Shown in pieces: positions 34,509-46,300 of a stretch of 64,000 nt of DNA. Every line of letters begins with the position of its first letter. The stretch's first letter is position 1. Source of the stretch: Talpa occidentalis (Eukaryota > Chordata > Mammalia > Eulipotyphla > Talpidae). Location of the stretch: NCBI RefSeq assembly GCF_014898055.3, contig NW_023601322.1:70770740-70834739 (forward strand). Direction: 5' to 3'. The notes beneath the pieces are model-generated. The model was not told the origin of the DNA. It ran no database searches and was given only the letters and a program-made list of their open reading frames with translations. Position numbers and translations under genes: made by a program.

Positions 34509-36680
34509 GGCATCCACCAACAAACTAAGCTGCCATTGTGAGAGCTGCAGGGTGAAGCACCATATGCCAAGTGACCTGGGAAGGCTCTCACCCACTCCTG
34601 CCTTGGTAATAAGCATATGGGCCTCAGTCCTGGCAGCAGATGCTGTAATGGCTCGTGAACCAGAGGTAGATGCTCTCAGGCGTGGTCCACATGCAATCAC
34701 TCAAGACAAAAAAGCTTTTGTGGAAGTCCAGATTCCCAGTGGAGATACCCGATGCATCATTAGAGCAGGGGAAAAAGTGAGTTTTCATGCTTTGGAGAAT
34801 CTTCCTCCACCAGTCCTCCCCCATGGCAGCTTATCTCATGGCCAAGACTTGGTCAGCCTATCATTTCCCCCATGGGAGAGAGTGTGACCATGAGTGAATA
34901 CTCAGCATGCCCTCCCTCCCCCAAGCTGTGCAGGATACACCACAGAGAACCATTTCTCTCTCACCCTATCCAGAAGACTGCATTGTAAGCTGCATGACTA
35001 AGGGATGACACAGGCCAAGCAGTTGATGGGACTCTCAGAGGCCATTGAAGGGATGCAGAGCTGACTAAGAGCTTTGTGGACTGCATCAAAAGTCTGCTCA
35101 TGAGCCAGTGGGGTGTCTCACCTGCAGACTTCCCAGGGAATACAGACTCCCCTGACTCCCACTTTAGCACAACTGTGACTGGCTTCCTGTGTGCTCTCAA
35201 TGACAGGCTGAGAGTGAGCACTGACATCTGGCTAGTGAGGACACGCAGAACACCAGGCAAAATTTGCCAGCCAGGGAAAGACCACAAACTTGAGCTTAGT
35301 ATCAGCCTTGGGTGAAAGAAAGGCTGATGTCAGCATCTGATCTAGTGCACACAGGATCAAGAGAAGGCATACATGCTTAAGAACTATGCTCCAGTAGGGA
35401 ACAAGAAGCTAGGAGCAGATTTATCCAGAGAATGCTTCAAAGAATGTCAAAGTCACTAGCAGGGCTGATGAAAGGTATTTCTCCTTAGGAGGTAGTTAGT
35501 AAAGACTGGGGGAGGTCACAGTTACTTTAAATGTGAACACAGCATGGCAAAACTTTAAGGAACATAAAAAAAAAAAATCAAGGAAATATAATACTATAAA
35601 AGGATCACAACAGTCTTCTAGTAACCAACTCCAAAAATATGTCATTTACCTAAAAAAGGATTTAAAATAACTGTGTTAAGGAAACCCAAAGAGCTATAAG
35701 AAAACACAGAAAGACATTCCAACAACAGCAGGAAAATAATACACAAAGCAAGATGAGAAATTTTAACAAAGAGACAGAAATCATTAAAAAAAAAACCCAA
35801 AATTCCATAGCTGATGAATACAATGAATGAAATAAAAAAAATTCAGAGGATTAACAGTAGAATGGGTCAAGCAAAAGAGTGAGTCTGTAACTTAGAAAAT
35901 AGGAACTTTGAAAGTATCCAGTCAGAAGAGAATAAAAAAGAAAATAAATGAAGAAAGATTATTTGATCCTTAGAATATCATTAAACGAACATGTGCAAAT
36001 TATTGGAATTCCAAAAAGTAATGAGAGAAAGGGGGTTAGAAACTTATATAAAGTAGTAATACTGAGAACCTTACAAATCTGTAAAGATATCTGGAAATAC
36101 AAGTTTACAAAGCTCATGGGTCATCAAGAAAAAGCAACAGATTGACTACAAGAAAAATTATAGTAAACTTGTCAAAAATCAAAGACAATGAGAAAATTTT
36201 AAAAGCTTCAGGAGAAAAATACCTATAAGAGAACCCGTATAAAGCTATCATTGTATTTCTGATCAGAAACCTCATAGGCTGGGGGGGAGTGGGATGATAT
36301 ATCAAAGTGCTGAAATTTAAAAAAAAAAACCTACTAATCAGAATATTCTAATTGGCAAAACTGTTCTTCAGGAATAATGGAAAGATAAAGACTTTCCCAA
36401 ACAAACTTGAGGCAGTTCTTCAAGCTAAACTGAAAGGCTGCTAATCAGTAGCACAGATATAAGAAAATATAGTAAAGGTAAAGGTATAGTCAAATCAGAG
36501 TACTGTTATACTGTGATTCAGTATGTTAAGCACTTGCGCTTTTAGAAAGGTTAAAGGACAGAAGTATTCAAAATAACTACAGCCACAGTAACTATAGCTA
36601 CAATAGCTATTGAATTAAAAATAAAAAAGGTAAATTGTGATATCAAAGCCATAAAAGTAGGGGGTTGAATAAAAGAGGTT

Positions 36681-36968
36681 TTTTTTTTTTTTTAAGATTT
36701 ATTTATCTATGCAATAAGAGCTGAGGTATAGGCCAGAGGTGCAGGGGCGGTGGGGGTGGGGGGCGTGGTGTGAGAGGATTCACCACAGTGGGGCGCAGAA
36801 CAGACAGATTGACTGAAATACACCACTAGGGGGAGCAGTGGGCGAGACAAAAAAAGGTCTGCTGCACCATGTGGGTAGCTCCCTGGCTGGGGATCAAACT
36901 CATGCTGCAGTGGCTGCCAAGAGCTTCATAGTGCTCAGACTTAACCCCTTGCACCACCAAGGAGGCCC
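36681..36968 (-). mobile_element. tRNA-derived SINE (copy 7, variant I)
   Basis: Minus strand. The complement of the head (..ACCACCAAGGAGGCCC) ends at 36968; the left end is T15 followed by TTAAGATTTATTTATC. It is inserted in the L1 spacer. A flanking duplication is not cleanly readable (TAAAAGAGG.. versus TAAAGGATAGGG..), so this is an older copy. Confidence 0.88.
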
Positions 36969-37225
36969 TAAAGGATAGGGTTTTTGAGTGCAATTGAAGT
37001 TACAATGCTTCAGTGTAAAGTAGACTGTTATATCTAAGAAGTTTTATGTTAACCTCATGGTAATCACAAAGCAAAAAACTACCGTGAGTTGTACACAATA
37101 AAGAGAAAAAAAATACCACTATAGAAAATCTTCAATTCACAAAGAACTGCATCAAGAGAGGGAGAAAGGAACAAGGGAACAATAAAATGGCCAAAAACAA
37201 TACTAAGATGATATTAACAAGTCCT

Positions 37226-37306
37226 TACATATCAATAATTACATATTTACAATAATTACATAATTACATAAATCAATAATTACATAATTACATATCAATA
37301 ATTACT
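37226..37306. repeat. AATTACAT-type local expansion
   Basis: Imperfect repeats of a TACATATCAATAAT/AATTACAT type unit, about 80 bp. It lies where ORF2 of the ancient L1 should begin, so it probably grew by slippage from the AT-rich ORF2 start. Confidence 0.8.
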
Positions 37307-37629
37307 CTAACAACAAATGGAGCACTTGGGTGGTGGGTGCATTGTCATGGCATACACCTATATTTCTGAATCACATACAGTGTTGTACACCTTAATAAAA
37401 ATTACATAAAAGTGAACAGATTAAATTCACCAATCGAAAGACACAGATTGGAAAGATGAATAAAAAATCAAGCCTCCACTATATGTTGCCCATAAAAAAG
37501 TCACTCCAGCTATGTGTTTAAGGACAACATAGTCTCAAAGTAAAGAGATAGAAAAAGATATTTCATGCAAGTGGAAGCCTAAAAAAGCACAAAAAACTGG
37601 GTTCATATCCAACAAAATAAACTAAAAGC

Positions 37630-37951
37630 AAAAAAGTACAACAAAGGGCCTCCCCGGTGGCGCAGCGGTTGAGTGCTGGGTTGCGAAGCTGCCCGCAGCC
37701 TCTGCGGCGCCGGTTCGATCCCCAGCTGCTCCCCGGCCACCGGAGGAGGGTCCCACATGGGGCGCAGACCTCTCCTGCCACCCGCTGCTCCCCTCAGCAG
37801 TGTACTTCGGTCCTTCTGCCTGCTCTGCTCCCCGCTCTGGCTCTGGTGAATTCTCTCACCCTCCCGCGCTTCTGACTGTACCCAGTGCATGTGTAAACAA
37901 AAAAAAAAGCAAAATAAATAAATAAATAAATAAATAAAAAAGTACAACAAA
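37630..37951 (+). mobile_element. tRNA-derived SINE (copy 8, variant III)
   Basis: The body is 37646-37935. The head is GGGCCTCCCCGGTGGCGCAG with A-box match TGGCGCAGCGG and B box GGTTCGATCCCC at 37711-37722. CpG sites are well kept (several in the head), suggesting a fairly young copy. The duplication AAAAAAGTACAACAAA is at 37630-37645 and 37936-37951. The tail is (AAAT)n. Confidence 0.96.
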
Positions 37952-38746
37952 ATACAAAGAGTATCATTAAATGATAAAGGGGTCAGTTCATTAAGAGGAT
38001 GTAGCATTTCTAAACACAACTGCACCAATGTTGGAGCACCCAAATATGTTGAGATATGAATAAAAAAAACCAAGTCTCAGCTACATGTTGCCTATGAATG
38101 GAGATACTACAGATAGGAATGAAGAAATATTCAAAAATTTAATAATTGTAAGGGAAGTACTCTATGGCCATTAAAGGATTGATTATCCAGACAGGAAACT
38201 TTATACTTGAACTACACCTTGTACAAATGGACCTAACAAGACATACAGAACATGTCATCCAACAGCAACAGACCACACTCAAGTTCACATGGAACAAAAT
38301 CCAAGACAGATTATCTGATAGGTCACACACAAGTTTTAGCAAATTTATGAAGAGTGAAATCATACTAGATATCTTTTTATCATGATGCTATAAAGTTAAA
38401 AATCAATAATGCAAAGAAATTGGGAATATTCACAATATGTGGAAATTAAATAATACACTTGTGAACAGACATAAGGTCAAAGAAAAAATCACGTAATCAA
38501 AAAATATCTTGAAACAAATGAAAATTAAAACGCAACTTTCAAAACTTGTGGGGTGTGGCAAAAGCCACAAGAGGGATTTCATATTGATAAATGCCTAGTT
38601 AAGAAAAAGATAAAGGTCTCAAATAACTTTCTCAATAAACTAGAAAAAGAACAAAGTAAACCCAAAGGTTTCTCCAAAGTAGAAGGAAGGAAGTAATAAA
38701 AATTAGAGAAGAAATAAAAAGAAACCAAGACCAGTAAAAATAGAAA

Positions 38747-39051
38747 AAAAAAATCAACAAAACTGGGCCTCCCTGGTGGCACAAGGCATTAAGATGCAAC
38801 CTATGAAGCTTCCACAATCACTGCAGCACGAGTTGATTCCCAGCCAGGGAGCTACCCACATGGCGCAGCAGACCTCTCCTGACTCATCCACTGCTCCCCT
38901 CAGCAGTGTATTTTGGCCAATCTGCTTGTTCTGCTCCCCAATCCATCTCTAGTGGATCCTCTCACCCCCCACACCTCTGGCCTGTACCCTAGTTCTTATA
39001 TGCATAAATAAATAAATCTTAAAAAAATACTTTAAAAAAATCAACAAAACT
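38747..39051 (+). mobile_element. tRNA-derived SINE (copy 9, variant I)
   Basis: The body is 38765-39033. The B box is damaged (GAGTTGATTCC, 38830-38840). The perfect 18-bp duplication AAAAAAATCAACAAAACT is at 38747-38764 and 39034-39051. Confidence 0.94.
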
Positions 39052-41055
39052 AAGAGCTGGTTTTTCAAAAAGTTAACCAAAATTAGTTAGATTTAAGCCA
39101 GAGTACACTGATTACAAGAGATTTAGTTTCAAATCAATGAAATCAGAAATGAAAGAAGAGACATTACAACTAATACTAAAGAAAAAGAAGCTACATACCT
39201 AAGAACAATTACACATTAATAGTTGGACAACGGATCCAAAACAATGGACAACCTAAAAGAAATTCTTAGAAACTTACAACTTACCAACTGAATTATGAAG
39301 AGTAAAAGGTAATCAAAATCCCCCCAATAAAGAAAAGCCAGAACTAGATGATTTCCCCAGTGAATTCAAACATTTAAAGAAGAATGAATGACAAACTTTC
39401 TCACAATTTTCTAAAACATTGAAAGGAGGGAACACTTCAAAACTCATTTTACAAGATCAGTAATAACCTGAGACACCAAAGCCAGATAAGCACAATAACA
39501 ACAAAAACAACACAGGCCAGTATCCTTGGAGAATAGAGATGTAAAAATTCTCAACAAAATATCAGCCAAAAAAATTCACAATAGTACATTAAGAGACCAT
39601 ACAACATTATCAAGTGGGATTTATTCCTGGGATACAAGGAAGGCTCAGCATATATAAATCAGCAAATGAGATGCACTATATTAATAAAGATAAAAATCAT
39701 ATGATCATCTCAACAAATACATTAAAAGCATTGACAAAATATAATATTCTCTCATGATAAAAACTAAAAAAAATGGGTACAGAAGGAACATACCTCAACA
39801 TGATAAAAGTCACATGATAAGCCCATGGTTAGTATCATATTCACTGGTGGAAAGCTGAAAGGTGTTTCTCCAAGCTCAGGAACAACATAAGGATGCCCCT
39901 TCTTGCCACTTCTATTCAACACAGAGCTGAAGTAATAGCCAGAGCAACCAGACAAAATAAAAACAAACAAAAAAGGCATCCAAGCAGAAAAAGAAAAAAA
40001 AAATTCTTTGTTTGTAGATGACATGATCTGGTACAGAAAATCCTAATGACACCACCAATAAAACTATAAGAATGATTCAACAAATTCAGTAAAGTTGAAG
40101 GTTCTAAAATCAACATACAGAAATCAGTTATGTTCTATACACTAACAATGAAATATATGAAAAAGAAATAAAGAAAAACACCTACTCACAGTATCATTAA
40201 AATCAACAAAATACTGAATGATAACCTCAAAACAGGAGGTGAAAAACCTGAACACTGAAGTTGTAAGATTTGAAGAAAGAAACTGAAGACATAAATAAAA
40301 GGAAAGGTATCTTATATTCATGGATCAGAAGAATTAATATTGCTTAAATATTCCTACCATCTAAAACCATCTTTAGATACAATGTAATCCTTATCAAAAT
40401 TCCAATGGCATTTTGTCACAGAAATTGAAAAAGCAAATTTGTATGGAACCACAAAAGACCCCAAATACTCAAAGAGATCCTGAGAAAAAAGAACAAAGCT
40501 AGAGGCTTTCTGATTTCAAAATCCATTATAAAACCATAGTAATCAAAACAGTAAGGTACTGGAATGTAACCCAATGTAACCCAATGGAACAGAATTAAGA
40601 ACCCAGAATAAACCCATGCATATTTTTTCAATTAACATTTGATAAGTCAGTTAAGAATACTTAATAGAGAAAATAGTTTTTTTCAGTAAGTGGTATGAAA
40701 ACTGGGTAATCACTAGCGGAAGAACGAAACTGGATCACTGTCTTGTTTGTAACAATCACAAAAATTAACTGGGAATACATTCAAGACTTAAAAATAAGAC
40801 CAGAAACTGTAAAACTCCTGGAAGAAACAGCTACAAAATGCTCCTTGACATTTGTCTTAACAATAATTTTTTGAATATTACACCAAACGTAAGTGGATTT
40901 CATCAAATTGAAAAGTTTCTATATAGCAAAAGAAGCAATCAAAAAGATGAAAAGGCAATCTACAAGACTGAAGAAAATGTTTGCAAATCATGTATCTGAC
41001 AAGGAGTAAATATCTAAATTATTTAAGGAACTAATACAGGAAAAAAACTAATTTA

Positions 41056-41397
41056 AAAAAATGAGCAGAGGGGCCTCCCCTGGTGGCGCAGAGGTTGAGC
41101 GCTGGGCTGAGAAGCTGCCCGCAGCCTTTGCAGCACCGGTTCAATCCCCGGCCGCCGGCAAGGGTCCCACATGGTGCGACAGACCTCTCCTGCCATGCCC
41201 GCTGCTCCCCTCAGCAGTGTATTTTGTCACTCTGCCTGTTCTGTTCCCCGGTCTGGCTCTGGTGAATTCTCTCACTGTCCCGCACTTCTGACTGTACCCA
41301 GTGCTTGTATAAATAAATAAACAAACAAACAAACAAATAAATAAACAAATAAATAGATAAATAAATAAATAAATCTTTTTTTAAAAAATGAGCAGAG
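41056..41397 (+). mobile_element. tRNA-derived SINE (copy 10, variant III)
   Basis: The body is 41071-41382. A-box-like TGGCGCAGAGG, B box GGTTCAATCCCC (41139-41150) and a long (AAAC/AAAT)n tail at about 41320-41374. The duplication AAAAAATGAGCAGAG is at 41056-41070 and 41383-41397. It sits inside old L1 ORF2 DNA, which resumes after it. Confidence 0.95.
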
Positions 41398-41494
41398 AAT
41401 CTAAAATAGACACTTTTCCAAAAAATAAGACACACAAAATGTCAACAGATCGATAAATAATTGCTCAGCATCACTAATTTTATAGTTGATAGTA

Positions 41495-41910
41495 TTATAC
41501 AGCTCAATTTTTAATGGAAATATAGGTACTGAGATTTCCCCACACCAAAAAGCAATTCTCAGACTCCATCAGGGTGTTACAGAATTCACCTCAATTCTGA
41601 CACTATCTACCAGTTTCCAGAAGTAAAGGGCTCAGTATCCCAAGACCACACTCCATTTCAGGCCAGATACAAGCCTATACTTCTGACCAACTAGCTATAA
41701 ATCAGAGGTTGCCACAAATTTCTCCTCAAATTTCAGTTGCTCATCAAAAACCCAGAATATTATCTGTGCTATAAATAAGGTTCTGAGGATACCCACCTCA
41801 TGGTCAACTAATTTTCTAGAATAGCATACAGTACTCTGGAAAGCTGTTTATGCACTAGACTACTGATTACAAAGGATATTAATGGATATGAATCAATAGT
41901 CAGGTGGAGA
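41495..41910. mobile_element. Unclassified insert between L1 parts
   Basis: Sequence between the ORF2 interior and the 3' end of the ancient L1 does not fit L1. It has no open frame and no obvious SINE head. It could be an old LTR or a DNA transposon relic; I do not recognise the family. Confidence 0.35.
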
Positions 41911-41913
41911 TAT

Positions 41914-41945
41914 GCGTGCGTGTGTGTGTGTGTGTGTGTGTGTGC
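41914..41945. repeat. (TG)n microsatellite
   Basis: GCGTGCG followed by about thirteen TG repeats. It is a typical CA/TG microsatellite and probably polymorphic. Confidence 0.95.
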
Positions 41946-43717
41946 AGGTATATATCCACCATCCTCTTTATCCACTCATCCATCCCCTCATACAGTGGAA
42001 TATTATTCAGTCATGAAGAAGAAGGAAATCCTGACATTTGCTGCAACATACATGGATCTTGAGGGCATTATACTAAGTGAAATAAGACAGAAAGAGAAGG
42101 CAAAAAAGGTCTAATTTATATGTGGAAATCTAAGAAAATGGAACTCACTGAAAGAACAGAATGATTGTTTGCAAGGTGCTGGGGAGGAAGGCAGCAGAGA
42201 TGTTGCTCAAAGGATGCAAACTTCAGTTGTAAGGTGAGTTCTGGGGATATAAAGGAGAGCATGGTGACTTAAACAATACTGTGCTAGATACTTAGAAATT
42301 TCCAAGCTGTAGATCTAAGTGTTCTCACCACACACAAAAAGAAATAATTTTGTGAGATAAGGAGGTGTCAACTAACCCTACAGAGGTAAATGTTTTGCAA
42401 CATTTAAGAGTTTTAAATCAGTACAGTGTACACTTCAAACTTAAACTATGTTAATATCAAATATATCTCAATAAAGCTGGAAAAAATAAACTGCAAGTTA
42501 CAATTTTAATAAACTGACATTTTTCTCATTGTACAGAGAACCTAATACTCTCATTTAGAATACATAATCAAGACATCCAGACACATATTTTTGTTTGGTA
42601 ATAGATTTTGTGTATATTAGCAAAATCATAACTCTCCCAAACAGGAATATATTGCAATAGAACTTTTCTCAGAGGACTTAGCGGAATTATAAAAAAAAAA
42701 AAAATCTGAGTCAGCATCATGGAATTTGGTGGATCAAAATTTGGTTTTCATGCCATGCATAAAACTGAAGATAGTTATAAAACTAAATTATGATGGGATA
42801 ATTCACAGGGGAACATAGAAATTATAGTCCTGAGATACGAAAGCTAGAATTAGTTGCTACCCTTTCTGAACATTGCAGAGAAGATGTCAATGCTGGTGTT
42901 TGGGAAGAAGGTATCTTAACCTGTTTAAATGATCACCTTTCAAGATGTGCCAATCTGACCCTCCTTGGTTGTCTCTTTGGAAAGACTGCTCCAGGGGGAA
43001 GGTAAACACTGTCAATTAACATTTTTGAACTACTTTAATGAAGCAAATACATATCTACTGGCTGACTTGCTTATTAGATGGCAGTGATGTTGAATGTGGG
43101 GGCCATGTGCTGAGTTCCTTGCTTATCCTTCTTAGCACTCAAAGGAAATTCAAGAATGGGAATGTCCAGTCGTCTTTCTGAATCTGCCAGATGGATGTAA
43201 TTTAAATGCTGAACTAAGCCAAACTCACATAATTCTAAAATAATAGTGGTAATCCATTCAAACACATAATAAATCTCATTTGATATAGCCCTGGATTTGA
43301 GTGTCCAGAAAAATACTGGTCCTTAAAAGGACTGACCAAATATTGGCTTTGGCACAACTGATGGAAAATCCAGCTTTATTATTCACCTCTATGTATGTGT
43401 TGGGGGTGGGGAAGATTTGTCTCTTAAAAACAATTTGAGGGCAAATGAAGCTGGCTCCACATGCTTTTGGAAATCTTGCTTGGTTCAGAGATTCAGGATT
43501 AAATTTGCTGCTTGACAGCTGATCCATCTCTGTCTGTGTTTGTGGTAGCTGAGGCTGTCCAGTTGCTCGGCTGCCTTTCTGAACAGCTTCCAGTCATCCT
43601 TCTTTGCAGACCCACAGGCAACTTGACACTTTAAAAGAACAAATAATTTTCTGAAGAAGTCTCTGATGTTCCTGCTGAGCCACTGGTGCCTTTGTGAGAA
43701 GCAAGCTGTCAAAGTCA

Positions 43718-43767
43718 GAGAACCTGCTAGATGACCGTCTGCTTGGAGAACCTGCTAGATGACCGTC
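43718..43767. repeat. 28-bp period tandem duplication
   Basis: The 22-base block GAGAACCTGCTAGATGACCG.. occurs at 43718-43739 and again at 43746-43767, with a 6-base TGCTTG between. The two copies are identical, so the duplication is recent. Confidence 0.95.
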
Positions 43768-44196
43768 ACTGCCTCTTGTGGCCCAATTCCCAGGGTTGTG
43801 ATTCTGCTCCCCTTCTGGAAAAATATCCCAAGTAATTAGGCTTGCAAGCAAAAATGATCCTGGGCAAACAGATTTGAAGTCTCAGAAATGCCAACTGTTG
43901 CTGAAATTTGTTTTCATGTCTTGCTTAAAGAAAAGGGGGTGGGGAGAGTTGGCAAACAGATTTAATCTTGCGTCAATTCAAATCCATTGGCATGCAGTGG
44001 AGAGCTGCGCGCAGTCTCAGACCATGTCTAAAATCAGGGTAAAAGGAATCTGATTGATTAGAGGTATCTATCAGGAACAGGAGCCAGCCCCACCGAGGAA
44101 CTGTCTCAGATGTGCCATCAAGAAGAGAGCAAGCAATTAGGGAGCCCATGAACATACTCAGTCGCATCCAAAGAGCACAAAGGACCGCTGACACAT

Positions 44197-44268
44197 AGGA
44201 AATGCAGTTCCTGCTCTCAGGCAAAGTGCACGTAGTAACATGAAGGGCTCCCAGGAACTGCATTTCCT
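44197..44268. repeat. Perfect 17-bp inverted repeat
   Basis: AGGAAATGCAGTTCCTG at 44197-44213 is the exact reverse complement of 44252-44268. The 38-base spacer would form the loop of a hairpin. The left arm may lie in an old repeat of the 'CAGTTCCTGC' type. Confidence 0.9.
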
Positions 44269-44388
44269 TGGTGGAATTGATCGTATCTCTCCCCCCAACC
44301 ACCAATATGCACTTATTTAATGATACAAGTGTTTTGAGTAGATGTTCCACAGTTCGCAATTCCTATTCTACCTGAATGTTCTAAACTA

Positions 44389-44527
44389 GTGCTTCTCTAA
44401 CTCTAACATGCACACCAATTACCTGGGGGCAGATACTGTTTCAGTAGCTGTAGGTTGGGCCTGAGTTCTGCCTTTGCACATGTTCACCTGCGATTCTGAT
44501 GCTGCATCCATGAACCACACTGAGGAA
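44389..44527 (+). mobile_element. MER5-like hAT relic
   Basis: TAGTGCTTCTCTAACTCTAAC and CCAATTACCTGGGGG, then CTGATGCTGCATCCATGAACC near the end, match the order of MER5-type elements. It has no coding part. Confidence 0.65.
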
Positions 44528-44619
44528 CAAACTTCCAAGTTCATAAATGGCTTCATGTCCTCTTAGGATGGAGACAAAATCTGTCAAGGCCAATGAGCTC
44601 CTGAGTGGTCTTGTTGCCA

Positions 44620-45010
44620 CCTAATCCATGATTCTCCCTCCACACCTTCCTTTGCTCTTCCCCAAACACTTGACATCTGACTGTATTCAGCCATTTCTAC
44701 TAGTCAAGCTCTGTGTATTCTCAGGACCTTTGCACATGCTGCCCATTCTGTCTGGGAAGCTCTGTTCTCTCCTATTCACCTGAGTAAATTTTACTCCAAT
44801 CTTAGCTCAAACATTACTTTTTCAGAACAACCTCCTTTACCTCCCTAATTAGAGTAAGTGTCTTCATTAGTCACTCTCCTAGTACAGAGCATTTTCACAA
44901 TTTGGTGATGATCAATTGATGTCTTCTTCCTAGTTAAGCATATAACCTCCTGCAGGGCAAGTCTCTTGTCTGTGTTTATTCATCAGTATATTCCAAGCAC
45001 TTAGCACAGT
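44620..45010 (+). mobile_element. L2 3'-end relic
   Basis: C/T-rich sequence with GACCTTTGCACATGCTGCCC, then TCAGAACAACCTCCTTTAC and GGCAAGTCTCTTGTCTG, the order seen in L2 3' ends. It ends at AGCACTTAGCACAG. Diverged and truncated, with no frame. Confidence 0.65.
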
Positions 45011-45925
45011 TTCTTGTTTCATTTGCTGGACTTCAATTTTCTTGGAAATGGCAATCCTCAGAGTAGTAGGGTTTTTCAGGAACAAAAAGATCCTGATTTG
45101 CCAAACTGCCATGTGGGCCTTAAACTGGGGGTAGGAGGGAAGAGGGGATTTGGACTGGCCACTGCTTGGTTAGAAATACATTCCCTTGCTACCACATAAG
45201 CAAGGGTTAGTGTTGTTTCAGAATGCTGCTGACTCACCCATCACTCTTTCAACACTCTAAGGACTGAGGACAAGATCCTTTTCTGCCTGACATCAGTTTC
45301 TTATACGATTGGTCTGCACTCACTACCCTCCTACTGGGCTAGCAGTTCTTTCTGGAAAGAGAGTGGGTCTTTTCTTATCTCTGCTACTGTGACCCTTCTA
45401 CACAGTGGAACTTAATAACTTAGGAGGAGAAATGAAATCTGGAAAGAAGTCTAAGAAAAGTTTATGCCCGTGGAAATGTTCAGTCTGGACCACAAGTATA
45501 TTCTCTAGGTTTGCCAGGATAAAATTGCAATAATGTGCCCTGTGGTTTATGTGAATCACATCAAATGTCATGTTTCTATTTTTTGCATGGGATGTTGCAA
45601 AGCTTAGTACAAAGTTCTGTGCAAGTACATCATGCTTTATGGCAAGAGTTTACTAAGCCATTTCAAATTCATTTCAGATCAAGGCAAGATAGAGAAAAAC
45701 ATAACACAATTTTAATATGAGGCTCATTTAATGCTTTTGATGCACTAATGGTCAACACATTAACTCCAATTCTCTTTAGTTAAAAAAGGAAATTCTATTA
45801 TGCTCATTTTAAGATGAGAGAAATAGAATGATTATATAATTTACCCAGAGTTATGGGCCTAAACTCTGAACTGAGGTTCAGAGAGGACAAATCACTAGTT
45901 CAGGTTTACTCTGGGGATGAGTGAC
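45011..45925. other. Single-copy DNA, with a small MIR-like piece
   Basis: No gene is supported. About 45790-45900 has an antisense MIR-like core (ATTATGCTCATTTTAAGATG, then a TTTACCCAGAGTTATG region), at low confidence. The rest I cannot classify. Confidence 0.4.
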
Positions 45926-45929
45926 TGTA

Positions 45930-46300
45930 TCCATTTCCTAGGGCTGCAGTAACCAATTACTACACCCTTAGAGGCTTGAAACAACAGACATTTATATTCT
46001 CACTCTTCTGGACACCAGAAACCCAAAAACAAAGAGTCAGTAGGGCCATGCTCACTCTGAGGGCTTTAGGGAAGACTCCTTCTGGGTTTCTTGCTAACAT
46101 CCTGGGCCTTCCTTGCCTTGTAGCTAAATCACTCCAGCCTCTGCCTGCAGCTTGACATGGCCGCCTCCCCGCACCATGTCTCTGTGTGCCTCTCAGTTAT
46201 TATTAGCACAGCTTGCCCTAGTCTAGTGTGACCTCCCCTAACTGATTAGATCTGCAAAAATCCTATTTCCAAACAAGTCTCATGTAGGGGGTCTAGATAG
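45930..46300 (-). mobile_element. MLT1-type MaLR solo LTR relic
   Basis: Antisense motifs in order: TTTCCTAGGGCTGCAGTAAC, GGCTTGAAACAACAGACATT, a GACATGGCCGCC block at 46154-46165, and the AATCCTATTTCCAAACAAGTC stretch. These match the complement of MLT1-class LTRs of non-autonomous ERVL-MaLR elements. No internal viral sequence or coding part is visible. Confidence 0.65.

Larger units (their letters stand above)
34510..42490 (+). mobile_element. Ancient near-full-length LINE-1 (L1M type)
   Basis: A long relic in the usual L1 order: a 5' UTR-like part (about 34510-35690), an ORF1-derived part (about 35690-36440, with GAGTGGGATGATATATCAAA near its end), a spacer, and ORF2-derived sequence from about 37220 on. 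RT-like stretches are visible at about 39580-39760, with a GTAGATGACATGATC block at 40014-40028 at the position of the catalytic FADD region. The 3' end (about 41940-42490) has the ATATTATTCAGTCATGAAG block and ends TCAATAAAGCTGG. No intact frame remains. Four SINEs, the 37226-37306 expansion and the insert at about 41495-41910 interrupt it. Assembly into one element is inferred from order and shared strand. Confidence 0.75.
42491..44388. other. Single-copy DNA with a tandem duplication and an inverted repeat
   Basis: No gene is supported. Minus-strand frames at 43074-43851 are read in several phases and have no domain I recognise. Two small structures are listed separately (43718-43767, 44197-44268). 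Confidence 0.45.

Noticed and set aside
37646..37935. A possible tRNA gene
   Set aside because: The A and B boxes belong to a SINE with a tRNA-unrelated body, an A-rich tail and target duplications. The cloverleaf is not kept and it is one of thirteen copies.
43074..43851. Possible processed pseudogene on minus
   Set aside because: Several short frames in different phases, no recognisable family, no poly-A tail and no target duplication.
45930..46300. Endogenous retrovirus with coding sequence
   Set aside because: Only MLT1-type LTR sequence is visible. No gag, pol or env-like frame is found nearby or at 61900-62330.
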